Assembly: GCF_017744835.1 (NCBI RefSeq)
Contig: NZ_JAGIAM010000001.1
Span: 806,001-870,000 of the forward strand
DNA length: 64,000 bases
Direction of reading: 5' to 3'
Origin: Sphingomonas sp.
GTDB taxonomy: Bacteria > Pseudomonadota > Alphaproteobacteria > Sphingomonadales > Sphingomonadaceae
Under the pieces are notes generated by a model, which was given only the letters and a program-made list of their open reading frames with translations, searched no databases and was not told the origin of the DNA. How positions within the stretch are numbered: the first letter of the stretch is position 1; each line of letters starts with the position of its first letter. Both the position numbers and the translations under genes were made by a program. Of this stretch, positions 1-7,810 are shown piece after piece.

Positions 1-1
1 G

Positions 2-79
2 GGGATCAGCGGACCCGGCGTGGTCGAGCGCGCCAGCCCGCGCACGCTGTGGCTGGGAATGCGCTACCGGCTGCGCTGA
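2..79 (+). CDS. C-terminal end of a probable TonB-dependent receptor (partial)
   Basis: Only the last 25 codons are in the window, ending at TGA 77-79. The tail contains SPRTLWLGMRYRL and then a final Arg. Alternating hydrophobic and aromatic residues in the last ten positions are typical of the closing beta-strand of outer-membrane TonB-dependent receptors, which usually end in an aromatic residue. Here one Arg follows, which is slightly off pattern. The frame runs open from the window edge. It overlaps the 3' end of the convergent glycosyltransferase by 16 bp. The family call is inference from a short tail; another beta-barrel protein is possible. Confidence 0.5.
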   Translation, partial: GISGPGVVERASPRTLWLGMRYRLR

Positions 80-1158
80 GCCACGAGACCGTCGAACAGC
101 GCGAGATAGTCGGCGATCGGATCGCCCGCTGACAGCACCGGCTCGGGCCGCGCGCGCCCCGGCGCCAGCCAATAGTCGAGCCCCGCGACCAGCCCGGCGG
201 CATCGTCGCGCGCGACCACGCTGCCATGCTCCGGCGCGGCGACGATCTCGCGCACCGCGACGCTCGATTCGGTCGAGACCACCGGCGTTCCCACCGACAG
301 CGCCTCGCGCAGGACACCGGGCACGCCCTCATAGTCCGAAGTGAGCAGCGCCACCGCAGCGCCTGCGATCGCCGGCAGCGGATCGCCGGCGTGGCCGGGC
401 ATCAGCACGCGCCCTTCGAGCCCGAGCGCGCGAACCTGCGCCTCCAGCGCAGCACGCTGGCTGCCTTCGCCGAGGATGAGCAGCTTGATCCCGCGATCGG
501 CGAGCCGCGGCAGCGCGGCGATCGCGCGATCCCAGCGCTTCTGCGGCTCGAGCCGGCCGACGCCGATGATGTAGCGCCCCGCGGGCAGCGGCACCGCCGC
601 GGCATCGGGGCGCGGTTCGGCCGGCGGATTGGCGATCACGTGCACGCGCTCGGCGGGCATCCCCGTCTCCGCCACTGCTTCGGCCGCCATCGCCGGAGTC
701 ATCGCCACCAGCGCGTCGACGAAGGCCGGGTGCATGCGCAGCCAGCGGCGATAGCCCCAGGCGGCGACCGGTCCCAGCTCGGCGCGGACCAACGCATTGG
801 AGACCTTGGCGACCAGTGGCGGGCAATCGCGCCCCAGCCGCAGCCGCGTCCATGCGGCGATCCCGCTGTAATGGTTGCCCGGACAGAAGATCAGATCGGG
901 TGCAAGCGCGCGAACATGGCCGGGCAGCGCCGTCAGCGCGCGATAGCCGGAGTCGTGCAGGTCGATTCGCTCGATCCCCTGCGGCAGCTCGGCGGCGAGC
1001 GGGCCCTCGGCCGAGCCCAGCACCAACGTCACGCGCCGGCCAGCGCGCAGCCAGCCGCCGGCCATGCGCAGCAGTGCGCGCTCGACACCCCCGCCACGCA
1101 GCGTCTGCGCATAGGTAAGGATGTGCTGTGCAGAGGAGGAAATGCTGTGTTGCAACAT
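64..1158 (-). CDS. Glycosyltransferase family 4 (GT-B fold)
   Basis: Predicted 364-residue cytoplasmic retaining glycosyltransferase that would transfer a sugar from a nucleotide donor to a surface glycan. The N-terminal acceptor domain has the GGGVERAL loop (residues 22-29). The C-terminal donor domain begins near residue 196 with YIIGVGRLEPQKR, and the GT4 E-x7-E pair lies at E277 and E285 in DYEGVPGVLREALSVGTP. The length is normal for GT4. The ATG at 1156-1158 is the natural start. It is transcribed away from the glycan genes at 1.3-5.5 kb but probably shares their theme. Donor and acceptor cannot be read from the sequence. Confidence 0.85.
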   Translation of the reverse strand: MLQHSISSSAQHILTYAQTLRGGGVERALLRMAGGWLRAGRRVTLVLGSAEGPLAAELPQGIERIDLHDSGYRALTALPGHVRALAPDLIFCPGNHYSGIAAWTRLRLGRDCPPLVAKVSNALVRAELGPVAAWGYRRWLRMHPAFVDALVAMTPAMAAEAVAETGMPAERVHVIANPPAEPRPDAAAVPLPAGRYIIGVGRLEPQKRWDRAIAALPRLADRGIKLLILGEGSQRAALEAQVRALGLEGRVLMPGHAGDPLPAIAGAAVALLTSDYEGVPGVLREALSVGTPVVSTESSVAVREIVAAPEHGSVVARDDAAGLVAGLDYWLAPGRARPEPVLSAGDPIADYLALFDGLVAQRSR

Positions 1159-1316
1159 GAAACCTTGCGGATTGCCACGCTAAAGCCCAAATCGCCCCCG
1201 CAATAAACCGCATTCTGCTGTCATCGGCCCCTTGCCGCGCGTGCCGACGCCTTGGGGGAGGGGGGCAAGAGCGGAAACGTAAAGAATTGCGCCCAGTCGG
1301 CAGCGGAAAGAAGCAA

Positions 1317-2270
1317 GTGAACGAACCAGCTGTGGAGGCTTCGGTGAACGCAAGCGCTGTCGAAGCCCCCTTGCCCAGCGCCCCCGACCTCGCCGGGCTC
1401 GAGCCCGTCGAGAAGATCAAGCGGCGCTGGCCGACGCTGCTCGGCGGCGCGCTGACGCTGCTGATGATCGGTGCGCTGGCGCGCGAGCTGTTCGGCTCCG
1501 GGCTGGGCGCGCTGTCGCGCTCGGTGCCGACCAACCCGCTCTTCTATCTTGCCTTCGCACTCTATTATCTCGGTCCGCCGACCTTCGATTACGTCATCTT
1601 CCGGCGGCTGTGGCGCATCCCGCTCTCCGGCATGGCCGCGCTCCACAAGAAGCGCATCTCGAACGAAGTGCTGCTCGGCTATTCGGGCGAGGCCTATTTC
1701 TACGCCTGGGCGCGCCAGCGCACCCAGATGGTCGCGGCGCCCTTCGGCGCAGTGAAGGACGTGATGATCCTGTCGGCGATCGCCGGCAACGGAATCACCT
1801 TCCTCGGCATCACGCTCGCGCTGCCCTTCGGCATCAACCTGCTGACCGCGGTCCAGCAGAAGCTGGTACTCGGCTCGCTGGGGCTGATCATCGCCACGTC
1901 GCTGCCCTTCCTGATCTTCTCGCGCCGCGTGTTCTCGCTCCCGCGCCCGACGCTCTGGTGGATCTTCGGCATCCATTGCCTGCGCCTCCTTTCGGGTTCG
2001 TTCTTCATCGCGCTCGCCTGGCACGCCGCCATGCCGCAGGTCGCGCTGGTCGTCTGGCTGTTCCTCGCCGCCGCGCGGCTGCTCGCCTGGCGCCTGCCGC
2101 TCGTCCCCAACAAGGAGCTGGTCTTCGCCACCTTCGCGATCATGCTGATCGGCCAGGGCGAGTCGCTTTCGAACCTGATGGCGTTGATTGCCGCGCTCAG
2201 CCTGGTCGTCCATGTTGCGCTGATCGCCGCCTTCAGCATCCATTCGCTGCTCACGAGGAAGACGCAATGA
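1317..2270 (+). CDS. Multi-pass inner-membrane protein, unknown function
   Basis: About 317 residues with a polar N-terminal tail (roughly 35 residues rich in Ala, Glu and Val) followed by about eight hydrophobic segments spread to the C-terminus. I do not recognise a catalytic motif; the pattern of long hydrophobic helices with short loops suggests a flippase-like or scaffold protein. The GTG at 1317 is preceded by GGAAAG at 1305-1310; a TTG at 1287 would add ten residues but has no better site. The stop overlaps the next start (ATGA at 2267-2270), so it is translationally coupled to the DUF2141 gene and then a GT4 enzyme. Operon context suggests a role in envelope glycan export or assembly, which is inference. 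Confidence 0.7.
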   Translation: MNEPAVEASVNASAVEAPLPSAPDLAGLEPVEKIKRRWPTLLGGALTLLMIGALARELFGSGLGALSRSVPTNPLFYLAFALYYLGPPTFDYVIFRRLWRIPLSGMAALHKKRISNEVLLGYSGEAYFYAWARQRTQMVAAPFGAVKDVMILSAIAGNGITFLGITLALPFGINLLTAVQQKLVLGSLGLIIATSLPFLIFSRRVFSLPRPTLWWIFGIHCLRLLSGSFFIALAWHAAMPQVALVVWLFLAAARLLAWRLPLVPNKELVFATFAIMLIGQGESLSNLMALIAALSLVVHVALIAAFSIHSLLTRKTQ

Positions 2271-2797
2271 TCCGCACGCTCGCCGCTTCGGCCACGCTGG
2301 CCCTCGCCGCGGGAACGCTGGCGTTCGTCGCTGCCCCGCCCGCGGCGGCGGCTGACCCGACCGACGGCTCGTGCGCGCTCCCCGGCGGCCCGCGCATCCT
2401 CGTCCATGTCGAAGGGCTGAAGGACCGCACCGGCCGGCTCAAGGTCGAGCTCTATCCGGCGACCGAGGAGGATTTCCTCAAGGACGACCGCGATCTCCGC
2501 CGCGAAGGCAAGCCTTTCCGCCGCGTCTGGGCATCGATGCCAGCCTCGGGCCCGGTGACCGTCTGCATCCGTGCGCCGAGCGCCGGCCAATGGGCGCTGC
2601 TCTTCACGCACGACCGCGACGGCAAGAACAAGTTCAACTTCTGGCAGGACGGCGCCGGCTTCCCCAGCAACCAGCGGCTCGGCCGCAGCCGGCCCAAGCT
2701 GCACCAGGCGCTGCTCAACGTCTCGCCCGCGGGCGGGGGCATCACGGTGCGCGCCCAATATCTTCGCGGGCTCGGCGGCTTCGGCCCGATCGACTGA
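2267..2797 (+). CDS. DUF2141-family secreted protein
   Basis: 176 residues with a Sec signal peptide: short basic start MIRTLAAS, hydrophobic core, and AAA cleavage region near residue 27. The mature part contains ILVHVEGLKDRTGRLKVELY and FTHDRDGKNKFNFWQDGAGF, which match the DUF2141 pattern of a small beta-rich extracytoplasmic domain that ends in an acidic, Asn-rich loop. No catalytic role is known for the family. The start ATG overlaps the stop of the upstream membrane protein and the glycosyltransferase starts 10 bp downstream, so the three genes form one operon. Confidence 0.8.
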   Translation: MIRTLAASATLALAAGTLAFVAAPPAAAADPTDGSCALPGGPRILVHVEGLKDRTGRLKVELYPATEEDFLKDDRDLRREGKPFRRVWASMPASGPVTVCIRAPSAGQWALLFTHDRDGKNKFNFWQDGAGFPSNQRLGRSRPKLHQALLNVSPAGGGITVRAQYLRGLGGFGPID

Positions 2798-2807
2798 GGA
2801 AACGCCC

Positions 2808-3986
2808 ATGCGCGTGGTCGACGTCAACGAATTCTACTCGCCGACCGGCGGGGGCGTGCGCACCTATCTCGACCGCAAGATGGGCATCATGGCCGACATG
2901 GGCCATGAGCTGATCGTCGTCGCGCCCGCGCTCGAGGATTCGGTCGAGGACCGGCCCGGCGGCGGACGCATCTACTGGATGAAGGCGCCGCCGCTGATCC
3001 TCGACCGGAACTACGGAATCTTCGTCAAGGACGAGCCGATCTGGGAGCTGCTAGATCGGCTGAAACCCGATGTCGTCGAGACCAGCTCGCCTTGGCGCCC
3101 GTGCTGGACGGTGGCGGCGTGGAAGGGCGACGCGCTCAAGGTCTTCTTCGCGCACGGCGACAATATCGGCGCCTATCCCCAGCGCTGGCTCGACAGCGTG
3201 GCGACCCCGATCCAGGTCGAGCGGGCGTTCGACTGGTACACGCGCTACATGAACCGCTTCCTCCAGCACTATGACGCGTTCGTCACCAACGGCCCGGCAC
3301 TGGCGAAGCGATTCCGCCGCCGCGGCATGACGGTGCATGCATCGATGCCGCTGGGGATCGAGCGGCGCTGGTTCTCACCCGATCTGCGCGACGAGAAGCT
3401 GCGCGTCGCGCTGCTCGAGCAATGCGGCCTGCCGCCCGAGGCGCATCTGGTGCTCGGGCTGGGGCGCCACCACAAGGAGAAGCGCTGGCCGCTGGTGATC
3501 GACGCCGTCGAGGCCGCCGCGACCGACATTCCGGTGGGGCTGATCCTGATCGGCGACGGCCCCGAGCGGCGCCACCTCGAGGATCGCATCGCCGGCAGTC
3601 CGCACATCCGCATCTTCCGCCCGGTCTATGACCGCGTCCGGCTGTCGCGGATCATGGCGAGCTGCGACGCGCTGATCCACGGATCGGACGCCGAGCCGTT
3701 CGGGCTGGTCGCGTCCGAGGCACTCGCGTCGGGCCTGCCGCTGATCGGCCCCGACGAGGGTGGCTTCGCCGAGATCGCCGACCCGCTCTTCGCCGAGACC
3801 TATCGCGCCCGCGACGCGCTGTCGGCGGCCGAGGCGATCCGCCGCATGTTCGCGCGCGAGCCGGCGATCCTGCGCGCCGCCGCGCGCCATGCCGCGAGCC
3901 AGGTTCGCAGCGACGAGGACCACGCCGCCGAGCTGATGGCCTATTATTCGGACCTGCTCGCCAACCGCGGCCGCACCGCCGCCTGA
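2808..3986 (+). CDS. Glycosyltransferase family 4
   Basis: 392 residues. The N-terminus MRVVDVNEFYSPTGGGVRTY is the glycine-rich acceptor-side loop seen in GT4 enzymes that start directly at the first beta strand. The donor domain contains VLGLGRHHKEKRW (near residue 215), LILIGDGPERR and the E-x7-E pair E296/E304 in AEPFGLVASEALASGLPLI. The ATG at 2808 has GAGGAAA 6 bp upstream. A longer open frame begins upstream, but its extra residues are out-of-frame readthrough of the DUF2141 gene. Third gene of the operon. The last 43 bp overlap the convergent membrane glycosyltransferase gene. Confidence 0.88.
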   Translation: MRVVDVNEFYSPTGGGVRTYLDRKMGIMADMGHELIVVAPALEDSVEDRPGGGRIYWMKAPPLILDRNYGIFVKDEPIWELLDRLKPDVVETSSPWRPCWTVAAWKGDALKVFFAHGDNIGAYPQRWLDSVATPIQVERAFDWYTRYMNRFLQHYDAFVTNGPALAKRFRRRGMTVHASMPLGIERRWFSPDLRDEKLRVALLEQCGLPPEAHLVLGLGRHHKEKRWPLVIDAVEAAATDIPVGLILIGDGPERRHLEDRIAGSPHIRIFRPVYDRVRLSRIMASCDALIHGSDAEPFGLVASEALASGLPLIGPDEGGFAEIADPLFAETYRARDALSAAEAIRRMFAREPAILRAAARHAASQVRSDEDHAAELMAYYSDLLANRGRTAA

Positions 3987-5482
3987 AGCCCGGCGGTCGG
4001 GCCCGGCCCGAGCAGCAGCAACCGCAGCCGCCCGCCATCGACCATGACGCGCCGCGCCTTGCGCAGCGCCGCGATCCGCTCGATCGCTTGGTCGAGCTTC
4101 GCCTCGCCCCCGGACCATGCCGCCTCGCCGCCGATCAGCACTGCCTGGGGCAAGTCGCCCGCGCGCAGGCGATCGGCGGACATGAGATGGAAGCGCTGTT
4201 CCTCGGCCGGAGAGATCAGCGCGCGGCTGCGGAAATAGAAGGGGCCGGCGGCGAAGCGCTTGTCGGGGAGGCGTCCGGCGGCGGGCAGGAGCTGCGGCGC
4301 GATCGAGGCGACCGGACCCTGCACGCCTGCCGCGTCGAGCGCGCGGTCGATCGCCTGGCCTTCGTCGACGACGCGCACCATCGGATTGCCCTCGATCGCC
4401 GCGCGGCCGAAGGCGATCATCGTCGGCGCCAGCCCGGCGAGCGCGAACACGGCGAAGACCGTGCGCTGCCATTGCGGGAGCACCTGGCCGCGGCAGGCGC
4501 GCGCCAGCCGCACGAACAGCGGCGGCAGCATCGGCAGCAGATATTGGCGCCAGGTCGGCTCGGGAAGCACTGCCGAGAGCAGCCCCGCCGCGATCAGCAG
4601 GTCGAGCATCCAGTCGATCCGCTCGCGCTCGCCATGCTGGCGGAAGACGCGCGTCGCGACCAGCACCAGCGCCGGCAACGCCGCGCCGAGCGCGAGGAAC
4701 TTGGCAAGGTCCAGCAGGCGAAAGGCAAGCGTGAGCTTATAGGCGCGCCCGCCGGTGGAATAATATTGCTGCGGCGCATCGGCCGGGAACGTGAAGGCAC
4801 CGAACCAGAAGGCCTCGGGCGCGAGGCTCGCGAGCCACAGCACCAGCGCGCAGGGCACGGCCGCGCCGGCCGCGACCCAGAGCGGGCGGTGCTGGCGGTC
4901 GAGCAAGGTCCAGGCGCCATAGGCCGCGGCGGGAAGCGCATAGCTCGCCTTGGTCGCCGCCGCCGCGGCGAGCAGCAGCCCTGCGGCAAAGGCTGCGGCC
5001 GGGGTGCGTGGGCGCCCTTCTCCGGCGACGATCAGCCACAGCGCACCCGCGAGCATCGCCACCGGCAGCGCATCGTTGCGCGCGATGCCGGTGCCGAACA
5101 GCAGGATATCGGTCGTCGCGAACAGCCCGGCAGCGATCAGCGCGGCGCGCAGCGACACGCCGCCGGCGCGGGCGGCGCGGTAGACGAAGAACACCGCCAG
5201 CGCGCCGAGCATCGCATTGACCAGCCGCAGCCCGGGATAGGCATAGAGCCCCAGCGCCTTGGCCATCCAGCCGAACGCCAGAGGCTGGAGCGGCGTCTGG
5301 AGATAGGCATAGTCGCGATAGGGCAGCAGCCCCTGGCCGGTGAGCACCGCAGCGGCGACATATTGGCTCTCGTCATGGTCGATCGGCCGAGTCATCGCGA
5401 GCAGCGCGAGCAGCAGGAAGAGCGCGGCAAAGGCCGCGCCATGGCCGAGCGCAGCGGCGCGGGGCGGAGTCGTGGCTGTCAT
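3944..5482 (-). CDS. GT39-like integral membrane glycosyltransferase
   Basis: 512 residues with roughly ten membrane spans and a soluble C-terminal segment of about 150 residues. The first extracytoplasmic loop carries the acidic motif DHDE (residues 35-38) followed by QYVAAA and GLLPYRDYAYLQTPL. This is the catalytic-loop arrangement of polyprenyl-phosphate-dependent GT39/ArnT-type enzymes, in which the Asp acts on a lipid-linked sugar. The substrate cannot be told. It is transcribed towards, and overlaps by 43 bp, the GT4 gene, and stands divergent from phoD with a 136-bp shared upstream region. Confidence 0.75.
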   Translation of the reverse strand: MTATTPPRAAALGHGAAFAALFLLLALLAMTRPIDHDESQYVAAAVLTGQGLLPYRDYAYLQTPLQPLAFGWMAKALGLYAYPGLRLVNAMLGALAVFFVYRAARAGGVSLRAALIAAGLFATTDILLFGTGIARNDALPVAMLAGALWLIVAGEGRPRTPAAAFAAGLLLAAAAATKASYALPAAAYGAWTLLDRQHRPLWVAAGAAVPCALVLWLASLAPEAFWFGAFTFPADAPQQYYSTGGRAYKLTLAFRLLDLAKFLALGAALPALVLVATRVFRQHGERERIDWMLDLLIAAGLLSAVLPEPTWRQYLLPMLPPLFVRLARACRGQVLPQWQRTVFAVFALAGLAPTMIAFGRAAIEGNPMVRVVDEGQAIDRALDAAGVQGPVASIAPQLLPAAGRLPDKRFAAGPFYFRSRALISPAEEQRFHLMSADRLRAGDLPQAVLIGGEAAWSGGEAKLDQAIERIAALRKARRVMVDGGRLRLLLLGPGPTAGLQAAVRPRLASRSE

Positions 5483-5554
5483 GGCGTAGGCAAGGTCAAG
5501 GCGATTGGCGGTCCCAGTCCAGTCGTCGCCGTTCCTATGCCCGATCCGGGGCGA

Positions 5555-5572
5555 CTGTCACAGTAATTCCAT
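5555..5572 (+). promoter_or_regulatory. Possible PHO box upstream of phoD
   Basis: The sequence CTGTCAC-AGTA-ATTCCAT has one good half-site of the PhoB consensus (two CTGTCAT/C repeats 11 bp apart) and one poor half (4 of 7 matches). It lies 46 bp before the phoD start, where a PhoB-activated promoter would be expected. The first half also forms the palindrome ACTGTCACAGT. Weak evidence, supported mainly by position. Confidence 0.25.
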
Positions 5573-5618
5573 GCAGCGGCGGCAGGAAGCGCGCACCAGA
5601 TCATAAAAGGGGCCCCCA

Positions 5619-7238
5619 ATGACGCTTACGACCGACCGCCGCTCGCTGCTGCTCACCGGCACGCTGGGGCTGGGCGCGCTCGCGATTCCCGGCTTCGCGC
5701 TCGCGCAGGGCCTGGCGCGCGGCTTCACCCATTCGGTCGCGAGCGGCGAGCCCCAGCAGCAATCGATGCTGCTCTGGACGCGCTACGTGCCCGCCGACGG
5801 CGGCGCGGCACGGCTGCGCGTCGAGCTTTCGGAGACGCAGGACTTCGCCCGCGTGGTGACCGGCGGCGAGACGATCACCGGCCCGTGGCGCGACCATACC
5901 GCCAAGATCACCGTCACCGGCCTCGAGCCCGGCACGCGCTACTTCTATCGATTCGTCGGCCCGGACGGCACCTTCTCCCCGGTGGGTCGCACCCGGACGC
6001 TGCCGCGGGACGACGCGCGCCGCGTCGGCATCGCGATCTTCTCCTGCTCCAACCTGCCCTTCGGCTATTTCAACGCCTATGCCCATGCGGCGCAGCGCGA
6101 CGACATCGACCTGTGGATCCACCTCGGCGACTATCTCTACGAATATAAGAAGGGCGGCTATGCCCCGGCGGCCGGCGCGGTCGGCGGCCGCTGGCCCGAG
6201 CCCGAAGGCGAGATGATCCAGCTCGCCGACTATCGCCTGCGCTACGCCAGCTATCGCAGCGACCCCGACCTCCAGGCGCTCCATGCGGCCAAGCCGATGC
6301 TCATCCAGTGGGACGATCATGAATCGGCCAACAACAGCTGGGAAGGCGGCGCCGAGAACCACCAGCCGGACGAAGGCGACTGGAATGCGCGGCGCGCTGC
6401 GGCGATCCAGGTGTTCCGCGAATGGATGCCCGTCTCCGACGATCCCTGGGCGAGCTATGAGCTGGGCACGCTCGCCACTTTCTTCCGCACCGAGAGCCGG
6501 CTGCTGGGCCGCACCCAGGCGCCCGACATCGCCCCGCTGTTCCAGCAAGCCGACCCGGCCGCCGCGCTCAAGGCCTTCCGCGACGGGCCGTGGCAGGATC
6601 CGGCGGCGACGATGCTGGGCAGCGCGCAGGAGGCCTGGCTGGCGCAGGGGCTCGCGCGCTCGGTGCGCGCCGGGCAGCGCTGGCAGCTGGTCGGCTTCGG
6701 CACGATCATGGGCGAGATGCGCACCCCCGCCGACGCGCTCGGCTGGCTGGCGCCCGACGCTTCGGCCAAGACCCGCGCCTATGTCGCCGCGGCAGTGGCG
6801 GCGGCCAAGGCGGGGCTCCCCAACGAAATGGACAATTGGGGCGGCTATCCGGCGGCGCGCGCGCGTTTCCTCAAATCGGCACAGGCAGCGGGCGCCAATC
6901 TGCTCGTGATCGCCGGCGACAGCCACAATGCCTGGGCATTCGACCTGGCGCAGGATGGCAAGCCGGCGGGCGTCGAATTCGCCGGGCACAGCGTGACTTC
7001 GCCCGGCTATGAGAATTCGCTCGCGATCGATCCCAAACGTGTCGCCGCGGCGATGGTCGGCGCCAGCCGCGAGCTCAAATGGTGCGACACCAGCCGCCGC
7101 GGCTATATGGCGCTGACCCTCACGCCCGACCGCGCGACCAACGACTGGGTGTTCCTCGACACGATCGTCGAACGCTCAACTCGCGCCACCGTCGGACACA
7201 GCGCAACGGTTGCGCGCGGACGGAACCTGATGGCCTGA
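5619..7238 (+). CDS. phoD: Alkaline phosphatase D (PhoD), Tat-exported
   Basis: 539 residues. The signal sequence has a twin arginine (DRRSLLLTGTLGLGAL, R7-R8) and an ALA cleavage region near residue 29, so export of the folded enzyme by Tat is expected. A fibronectin-like PhoD N-terminal domain (about 33-130) precedes the metallophosphatase domain. Visible metal-site motifs are FSCSNLP (C143), HLGDYLYEY (D171), WDDHE (231-235) and VIAGDSHNAW near residue 432. PhoD enzymes are Ca/Fe phosphodiester and phosphomonoester hydrolases that release phosphate in the periplasm. A weak PHO-box-like site lies upstream. The gene ends 6 bp from the convergent ogt. Confidence 0.92.
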   Translation: MTLTTDRRSLLLTGTLGLGALAIPGFALAQGLARGFTHSVASGEPQQQSMLLWTRYVPADGGAARLRVELSETQDFARVVTGGETITGPWRDHTAKITVTGLEPGTRYFYRFVGPDGTFSPVGRTRTLPRDDARRVGIAIFSCSNLPFGYFNAYAHAAQRDDIDLWIHLGDYLYEYKKGGYAPAAGAVGGRWPEPEGEMIQLADYRLRYASYRSDPDLQALHAAKPMLIQWDDHESANNSWEGGAENHQPDEGDWNARRAAAIQVFREWMPVSDDPWASYELGTLATFFRTESRLLGRTQAPDIAPLFQQADPAAALKAFRDGPWQDPAATMLGSAQEAWLAQGLARSVRAGQRWQLVGFGTIMGEMRTPADALGWLAPDASAKTRAYVAAAVAAAKAGLPNEMDNWGGYPAARARFLKSAQAAGANLLVIAGDSHNAWAFDLAQDGKPAGVEFAGHSVTSPGYENSLAIDPKRVAAAMVGASRELKWCDTSRRGYMALTLTPDRATNDWVFLDTIVERSTRATVGHSATVARGRNLMA

Positions 7239-7244
7239 GCGTCG

Positions 7245-7727
7245 CTAGGCGGCGGCTTCCAGCCCCAGCAGATAGGCCTTGGCCTCGAGCCCGCCCGCGA
7301 AGCCGGTGAGCTTGCCGGTCGATCCCACCACCCGGTGGCACGGCGCGATGATCGAGATCGGGTTGCGCCCGTTCGCCGCGCCCACCGCACGCGAAGCACC
7401 GGGGCGCCCGAGCTTCGTGGCGATCGCGCCGTAGGAGCGCGTCTCACCGAAGGGGATCGCGAGCAGCTCGGCCCAGACGCGCTTCTGGAAATCGGTGCCG
7501 CGGAAATCGAGCGGCACGTCGAACCGCGTACGCTTGCCCGCGAAATATTCCGCCAGCTGCGCCGCGGCGCTGGCGAGGACCGGATGCGCCGCATTCTCGG
7601 TCGCGGCGCCGAGCCGAACGCGCGCGGGATCGTCGTTCTCCCACAGGATCGCGACAAGCCCGGCGTCGCTCGCCACCAGCTTGAGTTCACCGACGGGGGA
7701 AGCGACGGTCGTGGTCGAAAGCGTCAT
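7245..7727 (-). CDS. ogt: Methylated-DNA-protein-cysteine S-methyltransferase (Ogt)
   Basis: 160 residues, the normal length for an Ogt without the Ada regulatory domain. It repairs O6-alkylguanine by irreversible transfer of the alkyl group to Cys130 in IAPCHRVVG. Also visible are DFQKRVW (79-85, recognition helix), the arginine finger at R113 in ASRAVGAANGRNP, and the C-terminal GFAGGLEAKAYLLGLE. It is monocistronic and divergent from nothing nearby; pepN follows on the same strand side 84 bp downstream. No SOS-like or Ada-like site was seen upstream. Confidence 0.93.
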   Translation of the reverse strand: MTLSTTTVASPVGELKLVASDAGLVAILWENDDPARVRLGAATENAAHPVLASAAAQLAEYFAGKRTRFDVPLDFRGTDFQKRVWAELLAIPFGETRSYGAIATKLGRPGASRAVGAANGRNPISIIAPCHRVVGSTGKLTGFAGGLEAKAYLLGLEAAA

Positions 7728-7810
7728 GGTCCGCTCCTCTTCAAGGTGTCCATGACGCTATGGCCCGCCACGTCCGCGGCCGCTTCCCGGTGCTTCCGTT
7801 CAAAGCGCGA

